Positions 1-5,504 of a stretch of 5,827 nt of DNA are shown in pieces. The position numbers and the translations under genes are program-made. Within the stretch, counting starts at the first letter, position 1, and every line of letters begins with the position of its first letter. This DNA is from UBA9647 sp035506075 (lineage in GTDB: Bacteria > Bacteroidota > Ignavibacteria > UBA10030), in assembly GCA_035506075.1 (NCBI GenBank), contig DATJQB010000406.1, positions 1-5,827 of the forward strand. Reading direction: 5' to 3'. The notes under the pieces were generated by a model. It was not told where the DNA came from, ran no database searches, and saw only the letters and a list, made by a program, of their open reading frames with translations.

Positions 1-1307
1 AGGACGGCGTTTGTAGGCGTGACCAGAAGTGCGTTGATCCAGATGTACAGTCCGGAAATCGTATCTGCACTCGTGCAACGCCAGGTGGTTCCACGATCCG
101 TGGATTTGTAGATCCCGCCGTTCGGGGAAAATACCATGGTCGCTGCATACAGGTTCTTCTCCGTGTCTTGCGCCAGGCACTCGATGGCCTGGGGGAAAAT
201 TCCCTTTCCTGACTCTCCCCATGTGGCCCCGGCGTCTGTCGAAAGGAAAAGACCGCTCGAGGTGCCGGCGAACACTGTTGTCGAATCGACACACAGGAGA
301 GGTCCGATCTCCGTTGCGGTGATCCCTTCGTTGCTTTGTTGCCAGGAGGCCCCGTCATCAGTTGAACGGAACACCCCTCGATACGAACCGACAAATACGC
401 GATCTTCATCAATGGTGAGAAGGCACAATATCCCCCAGTCGGCAAGTCCTAACCGAACCCACGAACTGCCTTCATCCGACGAAGAATACACGCCACCTTC
501 AATTGTCGGGTCGAGCGGCATAACGCCGGCATAGAGAGTGCCTGCCGCCGAATGGGCGATGGTCACAACGGAGTAAGGTGTTCGCAGTCCCGTGGGGGTC
601 CAGGAGGCGCCTCCATCGCTCGACAAAACAACGCCTTCCAAATCGCGGCCCAACAGGAGCATTCCAGTAGAGTCTCCCCAGAGCGTGTTCCCCCACTGAT
701 CGCTGACCATCGTCCACACGGAATCGTCCTGAGTTCTTCTGTAGATTCCCAAGGAAAGGGCTATGAGCCCGTACTCGGGACTCAAGACCAAGTCGTCCAC
801 TCTTTGACCCTGGAGGCCGAACGGATTCCAGGTCAATCCGGCGTCGGTGGAAAGGTACACTCCCCCGGGCGAAAGAACGGAATCCGGAGGTGAGTAGTGC
901 AATCCAGCATAGATGATCCCGCGAGCGCCTTCAATGATTGCGCTCACCCTGGAGTCGGGAAGTCCCATCAGTGTCCACGAGTCTCCGTGATCGGTCGATT
1001 GCCAGATCCCTTTGTCAGTCCCGGCAAGAATGTTGCCTGCCGAGTCTGTCAGGAAGGCCTCCCGGGAAGGGACACGGTACAATGGGAGTGCCGTCCATGA
1101 ATTTCCGGCATTCGATGAGCGAAAGACGCCCCGGTTTGTGCCGGCGAAGATATATCCGGCAGAATCGGCTGTGAGCGCCGTGACCGGGCCGCCGAACGGA
1201 ACATTCGTGGGAGTCCAGAATGGCGATTGCGCAGAAGCGGTGCAGAGAACAATCGGCAGGGAGAGAACCGCGAGACTCTTGATGCACCACAACCGTCGTG
1301 TTTGCAT
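1..1307 (-). CDS. Secreted Asp-box (BNR/YCF48-like) beta-propeller protein, N-terminal part, runs off the left edge
   Basis: Reading the minus strand from ATG at 1307, the frame stays open to base 1 (435 codons plus two bases), so the C-terminus lies outside the window. Residues 1-27 form a signal peptide: basic start MQTRRLW, hydrophobic core, probable cleavage after TASA-Q. The rest is a series of sialidase-type Asp-boxes, S-x-D-x-G-x-[ST]-W, at about residues 64-71 (SSNAGNSW), 104-111, 153-160, 229-236, 276-283, 315-322, 356-363 and 402-409 (STDRGTTW). A degenerate copy (RTQDDSVW) sits at 191-198. Spacing is 38-49 residues, and most copies follow a strand such as YIFAGTNRGVFRS. This is the pattern of a multi-blade beta-propeller (BNR, YCF48 or VPS10-like). 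Such Asp-boxes are structural turns and do not show enzymatic activity; no sialidase catalytic residues can be asserted. By analogy with its neighbours it may end in a T9SS sorting domain, but that is not visible. Function unknown. Confidence 0.92.
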   Translation of the reverse strand, partial: MQTRRLWCIKSLAVLSLPIVLCTASAQSPFWTPTNVPFGGPVTALTADSAGYIFAGTNRGVFRSSNAGNSWTALPLYRVPSREAFLTDSAGNILAGTDKGIWQSTDHGDSWTLMGLPDSRVSAIIEGARGIIYAGLHYSPPDSVLSPGGVYLSTDAGLTWNPFGLQGQRVDDLVLSPEYGLIALSLGIYRRTQDDSVWTMVSDQWGNTLWGDSTGMLLLGRDLEGVVLSSDGGASWTPTGLRTPYSVVTIAHSAAGTLYAGVMPLDPTIEGGVYSSSDEGSSWVRLGLADWGILCLLTIDEDRVFVGSYRGVFRSTDDGASWQQSNEGITATEIGPLLCVDSTTVFAGTSSGLFLSTDAGATWGESGKGIFPQAIECLAQDTEKNLYAATMVFSPNGGIYKSTDRGTTWRCTSADTISGLYIWINALLVTPTNAV

Positions 1308-1315
1308 AGAGACCA

Positions 1316-1321
1316 TCCTTT
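1316..1321 (-). promoter_or_regulatory. Shine-Dalgarno site of the left Asp-box gene
   Basis: AAAGGA on the minus strand lies 8 nt before the ATG at 1307. A second in-frame ATG (1316) directly abuts this motif with no spacer, so the site favours 1307 as the start. The three extra residues would change little in the signal peptide. Confidence 0.6.
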
Positions 1322-1378
1322 CGAAAGTTGCGGTCCGAACGGCTGAGAGCTCAAAATACGTTGCTCGATCTTTCCGTC

Positions 1379-1399
1379 GGCTGCGTTGCATTGGCAGCC
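1379..1399 (-). other. Hairpin between the 62-residue ORF and the Asp-box gene
   Basis: Six-base perfect arms (GGCTGC and GCAGCC) enclose a 9-nt loop, starting 1 nt after the stop codon of the 62-residue ORF. On the minus strand no T-run follows (GACGGAAAG comes next), so it is not a standard intrinsic terminator. It could be an attenuator or an mRNA 3'-end stabiliser, or chance. The rest of this 93-nt gap shows no convincing promoter. Confidence 0.3.
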
Positions 1400-1400
1400 T

Positions 1401-1589
1401 TCATTTCACCAACGCCATCGTTCTGACTGCCGCGAATTGTCCCGCTGCCAGCCGATAGATATATACCCCGCTCGCAATCCCGTGTCCATCAGTTGTTATG
1501 TCGGTAATTGACATGTCACGCAACTGGGCGAGGGCGAACGGACACAGCGTGACGAACACAAATGCCAGCCCAATGAACCGAGTTCTCAT
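1401..1589 (-). CDS. 62-residue signal-peptide plus truncated T9SS sorting-domain miniprotein (possible deletion remnant)
   Basis: The 62-residue product has two parts. Residues 1-21 (MRTRFIGLAFVFVTLCPFAL plus A) are a good Sec signal peptide, probably cleaved at ALA-Q. Residues ~33-62 match the last half of a type-A T9SS C-terminal domain: TDGHGIASGVYIYRL, then AAGQFAAVRTMALVK. Aligned without gaps to the last 30 residues of the sorting domain at the right edge of the window, 15 of 30 are identical (D-G, ASG, Y-Y-RL, G, VR, M, LV). The first half of a normal sorting domain (NYPNPFNP and the DxLG strand) and any passenger domain are missing; only about 11 residues link the two parts. A strong ribosome site precedes the ATG and there is no internal stop. 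The simplest reading is an in-frame internal deletion of a larger cargo gene. A functional minimal secreted peptide is the alternative. It lies downstream of the DUF3160 gene's terminator and 93 nt before the Asp-box gene, on the same strand. Confidence 0.65.
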   Translation of the reverse strand: MRTRFIGLAFVFVTLCPFALAQLRDMSITDITTDGHGIASGVYIYRLAAGQFAAVRTMALVK

Positions 1590-1593
1590 CTTG

Positions 1594-1599
1594 ACCTCC
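1594..1599 (-). promoter_or_regulatory. Shine-Dalgarno site of the 62-residue ORF
   Basis: A perfect GGAGGT lies 4 nt before the ATG at 1589. It supports translation of the short ORF, or at least shows that its original start region is intact. Confidence 0.65.
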
Positions 1600-1643
1600 G
1601 TTCAATGCCAACGCTGCAGGAGATGGCTGACTCGAAGCAGGAC

Positions 1644-1672
1644 AACGAAGAAAGGGGACAGGCAGCGTCCCC
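1644..1672 (-). terminator. Probable intrinsic terminator of the DUF3160 gene
   Basis: On the minus strand, GGGGAC pairs with GTCCCC across a 7-nt loop (GCTGCCT), and the second arm is followed at once by TTTCTTCGTT. The first arm starts 13 nt after the stop of the DUF3160 gene. A GC-rich stem with a T-rich tail in this place fits Rho-independent termination. The tail is imperfect, so some read-through into the 62-residue ORF is possible. Confidence 0.6.
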
Positions 1673-1685
1673 CGACGAGCCAGAA

Positions 1686-4241
1686 TCATCTTACAAGCAA
1701 CATCCTGTTGGTCTTGCTGAACCTTACGCCGCCGTGACCGTTCTTGACCACGAAACGAGCAAGGTACGTCCCGCTCGCGACCGGGATGCCTGCGGTATTT
1801 GTGCCGTTCCAGCTGAGCGTGCGGAAGCCCGCAGGTTGTGCTCCGTTCACAAGTTCAGCGACCTTGCGCCCGAGGATGTCGTAGATCGTGAGCGTTACGT
1901 CGGACGCTTCGGGCAGACCGAAGTAGAATTGCGTCGAGGGATTGAACGGGTTCGGATAGTTCTGCGCCAGGATGATGCCGGTGGGTATCAACCCTCCTCC
2001 ATTGGGCGATGATATCTCTGTCAGCAGCATATCGCCTAATGGCCGGACATCGCCGATTTGGTTCGCCAGATAACTGTTCACCCATGACGGTCGGAAGGAC
2101 GCAGCGTTTGCATACTCAGTCACCCACTCCTCATCTGTCAATCGTTTGAAATCGGTGGTCACCCGTTGATAAAAGCTCATGACGGGTCCTATGTACGCGG
2201 AGGGACCGACACCGGGAACCTCCGGTGTCACTATTGCCAAATTCACTGGACCTGTCCCGACATGAAGAACCCAGCCTATCAGAGAGCCGGACGGGTCTTC
2301 CGGGCAAGTGTGGACATCGGCAACGACAAGATTCGAGTCGAGTTCGGAGGTCGCTTCAAAGAACAGTCCCGGGTACCATCCCCCGGTGCTGATCCCGCAA
2401 CCCCTGCCCATGAACATCGTGTTGCCAAGGAATGTATTGTCATCGGTGCTCATCGCCACTCCGGAAATCTCCTTCCGGGAAATGGATGTGAGAGTACTGC
2501 ACGTGCTTGCCGCCTTGATGAAGTAGTTGCTGAAGTACTGGAGCTCTTGCGGAGCACTCGTAAAGAAGGCCCCGGCCGAGCGCATCAACGTGTCAAGCCG
2601 TTCATAACAATCGGGAATTGGCTCAACGTATCCGCAGGGATACGAGCATGCTCGGCCCGCGGTGTACGATTGTTTGCCATACAGGATGTTATCGTGACGC
2701 AGCTCTGCCCACGAGGCGAGCTGCGTGTTCATCTTCTCCTGCCACCATGATGCCGTTTGCATATAGCCCGGGAGGGGTGTTCGCTGTGCTGGTGCATTGA
2801 GTGCGCGGATTGCGTGCAGCCAACCGTTGAAGAAGCTCGTTTTCCAATACTCCGGCTCATACGAATCGATCAGATACCTCAGCGCAGCGAGATTCGAAGC
2901 GTAATGGTATGCGTCCAGCTCTGATACCAGAAGTTGCCCGGCAGGATCATTCCCCAAGGCGAACATTACGTCAAGCGGTGAAGGCAGATACCGCCAAATA
3001 AGACTTCCCTGAAATTCGATTTTATCCCACACGACATTCCCGCTGACAAAGGAGTCAATGATGAACCGTTGCCCAAGGGGGATAAATGCAGAAGCCGGTT
3101 TGACCTCTCCGGGCGTGAATGGATCCCATGCCAGAATCTGCGAGAGAATACGTTGATACGCCCACGATTTTGTCAGGAGCACATCCCGGAACGCGTTGTA
3201 CCGGAGCGTATCGAGCAGTTCGTCGGCCGACTTCACCCCCACCTCCCTGAGCAGACCGTTCAGGTGTGTCAGAGTCACATTGTCCGGCTCGCCCACAAGA
3301 TAGTTGAGGATCTTATCCACGTCATCCATCGCTGGTTGGGTTCCCGCCGTATCAGTGAGTTCCGAGAATAGCAGCGCCGCAACCGCCTGCCGCTGGATCT
3401 GGGCTTTGGTGTACATGTTTGCCATGCTGCTCGGCGGTGTGAGGTAGAACTCCATCCGTCCGAGCCAGATCATCGCCTGGAAATAGCGTGAAAGATCCTC
3501 GCTTTGCGTGTAATGTCCCCTGACGGTGAACTGGCTGAAGTCTATCATCCTGAGACTGTCACCAAACAACGGATCGCAGTAGGCGACATATTGATCTTGG
3601 ATCTTCTTCAGGAACACGGTGACCGCCGCGTCGTTCGTTGGATAAAAACACTTGGAGCTACTTTCAAGCAGATAGCGGGGCACGTTGATGTACAAATCCA
3701 GGTCCTTAAGGGAAGGGAGCATAGCCGGTTTGTCGGCATACTTGCCGGCGACCTTGGAGAAGTTGTTATGGAGCAAATCGATGATGGAGGTAAGCTTGGC
3801 GATGAGATATTGTTCTTCTGACTGTTTCAGAATCTCATCGTACGATTTGTGCACGGCGTGGAGGATCGCATCCGTGGAGATGAAGAGCGGCAGATCATTC
3901 CGGTAGATGTCAACAAACCCCTGCCCGAATGAACCCGGGGCGAGCCGTTCGGTTACCACAAAGCCGTTCGTCCCAAGTAACGCTTTTTCCCCAGGCGTGA
4001 GATGATACTTGAGGTCAATCGAATCCAGCCTGGACGGCGGGGAGGAAAGAGGAGACACCGATTTGAGGAATTTCCCGGCGGGATGCAGTGCCAGAAGTTC
4101 CGAAGAGGACATGTCCTTGTGCGCAGCCAGGAAGGCCTCATAGCCTCCAACATCAAACACATAACTGCTCTGTGCCTTTGAAACCGTTGGTATCAGCGCG
4201 AGCGAGACAAACAGAACGGCGATAGTCGCTTTGGCACGCAT
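1686..4241 (-). CDS. Secreted DUF3160-family protein with T9SS type-A C-terminal sorting domain
   Basis: Intact 851-residue protein. The start is placed at 4241 because GGAGGT lies 5 nt upstream and a signal peptide follows at once (residues 1-23, MRAKATIAVLFVSLALIPTV, cleavage near SKA-Q). The frame is open 37 codons further upstream, but that stretch lacks export features. The body matches my memory of DUF3160 proteins: LPLFISTDAILHAVHKSYDE (~116-135), SWAELRHDNILYGKQSY (~510-526), GYVEPIPDCYERLDTL (~537-552), VADVHTCPED (~641-650) and FKRLTDEEW (~698-706). DUF3160 has no established biochemical role. Residues ~756-851 are a complete sorting domain: AQNYPNPFNPSTQFYF, DVTLTIYDILGRKVAELV, PVASGTYLARF and a terminal RMLLVR. 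The protein is therefore expected to cross the inner membrane by Sec and the outer membrane by T9SS, with the domain cleaved or the protein anchored at the surface. Several cysteines (the CSYPC motif ~532-536 and others) could form disulfides. The gene is divergent from the plus-strand Asp-box gene and ends at a probable terminator. Confidence 0.9.
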   Translation of the reverse strand: MRAKATIAVLFVSLALIPTVSKAQSSYVFDVGGYEAFLAAHKDMSSSELLALHPAGKFLKSVSPLSSPPSRLDSIDLKYHLTPGEKALLGTNGFVVTERLAPGSFGQGFVDIYRNDLPLFISTDAILHAVHKSYDEILKQSEEQYLIAKLTSIIDLLHNNFSKVAGKYADKPAMLPSLKDLDLYINVPRYLLESSSKCFYPTNDAAVTVFLKKIQDQYVAYCDPLFGDSLRMIDFSQFTVRGHYTQSEDLSRYFQAMIWLGRMEFYLTPPSSMANMYTKAQIQRQAVAALLFSELTDTAGTQPAMDDVDKILNYLVGEPDNVTLTHLNGLLREVGVKSADELLDTLRYNAFRDVLLTKSWAYQRILSQILAWDPFTPGEVKPASAFIPLGQRFIIDSFVSGNVVWDKIEFQGSLIWRYLPSPLDVMFALGNDPAGQLLVSELDAYHYASNLAALRYLIDSYEPEYWKTSFFNGWLHAIRALNAPAQRTPLPGYMQTASWWQEKMNTQLASWAELRHDNILYGKQSYTAGRACSYPCGYVEPIPDCYERLDTLMRSAGAFFTSAPQELQYFSNYFIKAASTCSTLTSISRKEISGVAMSTDDNTFLGNTMFMGRGCGISTGGWYPGLFFEATSELDSNLVVADVHTCPEDPSGSLIGWVLHVGTGPVNLAIVTPEVPGVGPSAYIGPVMSFYQRVTTDFKRLTDEEWVTEYANAASFRPSWVNSYLANQIGDVRPLGDMLLTEISSPNGGGLIPTGIILAQNYPNPFNPSTQFYFGLPEASDVTLTIYDILGRKVAELVNGAQPAGFRTLSWNGTNTAGIPVASGTYLARFVVKNGHGGVRFSKTNRMLLVR

Positions 4242-4246
4242 GGCAC

Positions 4247-4252
4247 ACCTCC
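4247..4252 (-). promoter_or_regulatory. Shine-Dalgarno site that fixes the DUF3160 gene start
   Basis: GGAGGT on the minus strand lies 5 nt from the ATG at 4241. It decides against the longer in-frame ATG at 4352, which would place 37 non-signal residues before the export signal and run through the intergenic palindrome. Confidence 0.8.
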
Positions 4253-4284
4253 CTATCTGATATTTTGCGAGTCGATAAGGTGTC

Positions 4285-4299
4285 CAAGGCTCAGCCTTG
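4285..4299. promoter_or_regulatory. 15-bp perfect inverted repeat, candidate operator between divergent genes
   Basis: CAAGGCT-C-AGCCTTG has two perfect 7-base arms around one central base. It sits near the middle of the 128-bp gap between the divergent starts at 4241 and 4370. This size and symmetry suit a dimeric repressor or activator site that could control both genes. With a 1-nt centre it is a poor RNA hairpin, which favours a DNA-binding role. The binding protein is unknown and no second copy was noticed in the window. Confidence 0.4.
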
Positions 4300-4325
4300 C
4301 TTTCGAGTTCCTCCTGTTGTAAACT
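4297..4325 (+). promoter_or_regulatory. Weak candidate promoter of the plus-strand Asp-box gene
   Basis: TTGCTT (4297-4302) and TAAACT (4320-4325) are separated by exactly 17 nt, 44 nt before the ATG at 4370. They match the classical sigma-70 consensus at 3/6 and 4/6 positions. The -35-like box shares its first three bases with the palindrome at 4285-4299, so a protein bound there could block it. Promoters in T9SS-bearing phyla often differ from this consensus, so this is tentative. Confidence 0.25.
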
Positions 4326-4369
4326 CCGCTGGTATTGCGCGTTCCCGAACATATCCAGAGAGCGACATC

Positions 4370-5464
4370 ATGCATCGAGCAGGATCGGGCAGCACGAGAC
4401 CGTGCTCGTGGGTCCATGGGATCCTGATGCTTGTCATTCTCTTCGCCATCAGAACTTCTGTCGCTCAGCCGGACGCATCCGCATGGAACCTTCAAGTCGA
4501 ACATTTCCCTGATATCCTCTGGCACGTCGTGCCCGTCGACAGAAATTGCTGCTGGATACTCGGCGTGCACGGGGTTGTCCTGCAAACCGTGAACGGTGGA
4601 GCCTACTGGGCTGCAGTCCAGGATTCCTTCATTGCGCGCCGAACGCCGACCGCCCTCGCGGCGTTGAGCCCGCAAATTGCAGTTGGAGCCGTCTCCACGT
4701 ATGACCCATGGTCCGCACGAAGTTTTTCGCCCACCGATACCTCATGGATCCTGCGGACTTCCGATGGAGGCCGGAGCTGGAGTGAGGCTCTTTGCATCAC
4801 AGGAGCCCTCTTCAATGGCATCCACCGATTAGGAAGCAGTGGAGTCGTCGCTCTCGGGAATCCGATCGGTGACCGATGGACCGTCCTCCGTTCCTTGGAC
4901 AGCGGGAAAACATGGGTCGCTCCTCCGGGGATCCCAGAGCGGATTGGGGAGGAAACCGGCGGCCTCGGCTGCACCGCTGCCCGCGGAGAACGGAGCGTCT
5001 GGTTCGGAGCGTACGACGAACATGCTCCGAGATCAGGTTCGAGGATCTATCATTCCGCCGACGGCGGGCAGAGCTGGACGTTTAGCACGTTTCCGATTTC
5101 GCATCCGCACACCCTTGATTTCCGCGACTCACTCGTCGGGGTGGTATCGACCACACGCCGGACGATCGCCCGAAGCACCGACGGCGGCTCAACCTGGATC
5201 CCTGTCACTCTTCCGTATGACGAGGGGAGCGGTGACGTTGCGGCTTCCACCGATGGTCAACTCTGGCTGACGCAGCACCGGAGTATTCTCCGAAGCACTG
5301 ATGCTGGCGAGACATGGACACGCCTTTGGACGGTCCACCCCTCTCACAAAGTCATCATGAAATTCGATGTCGTCCAGGAGGGTGACTCCCTCTTTGGCTG
5401 GGCCACCACGTGGGCGGGCGGGATCGTCCGCTTCGAAGGCAGAGCCCATGGCTCCATGAGATGA
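4370..5464 (+). CDS. Exported Asp-box (YCF48/BNR-like) beta-propeller protein without a sorting domain
   Basis: A 364-residue product is read from ATG 4370. The frame is open back to an ATG at 4265, but those 35 residues have no export character, whereas residues 1-32 from 4370 form a signal peptide (MHRAGSGSTRPCSWVHGILM, then LVILFAIRTSVA, cleavage before QPDA). The ribosome site is weak (AGAGAG, 7 nt spacer). Asp-box motifs occur at ~73-80 (TVNGGAYW, degenerate), 130-137 (TSDGGRSW), 175-182 (SLDSGKTW), 229-236 (SADGGQSW), 269-276 (STDGGSTW) and 309-316 (STDAGETW). This spacing fits a six- or seven-bladed propeller like photosystem II assembly-factor (YCF48)-like proteins. The C-terminus, WATTWAGGIVRFEGRAHGSM plus R, is a last propeller strand, and no T9SS sorting motif follows. 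The protein may be periplasmic, or retained in another way. It differs from the left-edge Asp-box gene in repeat spacing and is not an obvious recent duplicate. Role unknown; such propellers usually serve as binding scaffolds. Confidence 0.87.
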   Translation: MHRAGSGSTRPCSWVHGILMLVILFAIRTSVAQPDASAWNLQVEHFPDILWHVVPVDRNCCWILGVHGVVLQTVNGGAYWAAVQDSFIARRTPTALAALSPQIAVGAVSTYDPWSARSFSPTDTSWILRTSDGGRSWSEALCITGALFNGIHRLGSSGVVALGNPIGDRWTVLRSLDSGKTWVAPPGIPERIGEETGGLGCTAARGERSVWFGAYDEHAPRSGSRIYHSADGGQSWTFSTFPISHPHTLDFRDSLVGVVSTTRRTIARSTDGGSTWIPVTLPYDEGSGDVAASTDGQLWLTQHRSILRSTDAGETWTRLWTVHPSHKVIMKFDVVQEGDSLFGWATTWAGGIVRFEGRAHGSMR

Positions 5465-5504
5465 CTTCCACAAAGGATTCTCAATTTTCTTCTGTCGTTC
5501 TCAC

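Noticed and set aside
1318..1327. 10-bp palindrome CTTTCGAAAG overlapping the Shine-Dalgarno region of the left Asp-box gene
   Set aside because: It is too short and loop-free to sequester the ribosome site, and a palindrome of this size is expected by chance.
1352..1358. TATTTTG on the minus strand, resembling another TATTTTG at 4261-4267 upstream of the second Asp-box gene, as a shared Bacteroidota-type -7 promoter element
   Set aside because: It is one base short of the TAnnTTTG pattern, lacks a properly spaced upstream TTG in either place, and the distances to the start codons differ (44 versus 102 nt).
136..1458. Plus-strand open frames at 136-534, 552-893, 897-1100, 938-1174 and 1012-1458
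   Set aside because: They lie mostly antisense to the continuous Asp-box reading frame on the minus strand, and their products show no domain, signal peptide or repeat.
2166..3906. Plus-strand open frames inside the DUF3160 gene (for example 2166-2750, 3069-3371, 3504-3821)
   Set aside because: They are antisense to an intact gene with clear family motifs; their products are Arg/Pro/Ser-rich without recognisable features.
4242..4352. N-terminal extension of the DUF3160 ORF to ATG 4352
   Set aside because: It would put 37 non-hydrophobic residues before the signal peptide, and a strong GGAGGT site sits just before the ATG at 4241.
4265..4369. N-terminal extension of the plus-strand Asp-box ORF to ATG 4265
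   Set aside because: It would precede the signal peptide with 35 residues of no export character and lies across the candidate operator and promoter.
5442..5454. Hairpin GAGCC-CAT-GGCTC near the end of the plus-strand gene as a terminator
   Set aside because: The stem is only 5 bp, lies inside the coding sequence and has no T-run on either strand.
4253..5473. Minus-strand open frames at 4253-4675, 4603-4974, 4829-5023, 5050-5250 and 5189-5473, plus plus-strand frames at 4839-5270 and 4876-5085
   Set aside because: All are shadows of the plus-strand Asp-box gene, whose frame carries regular Asp-boxes and a signal peptide.
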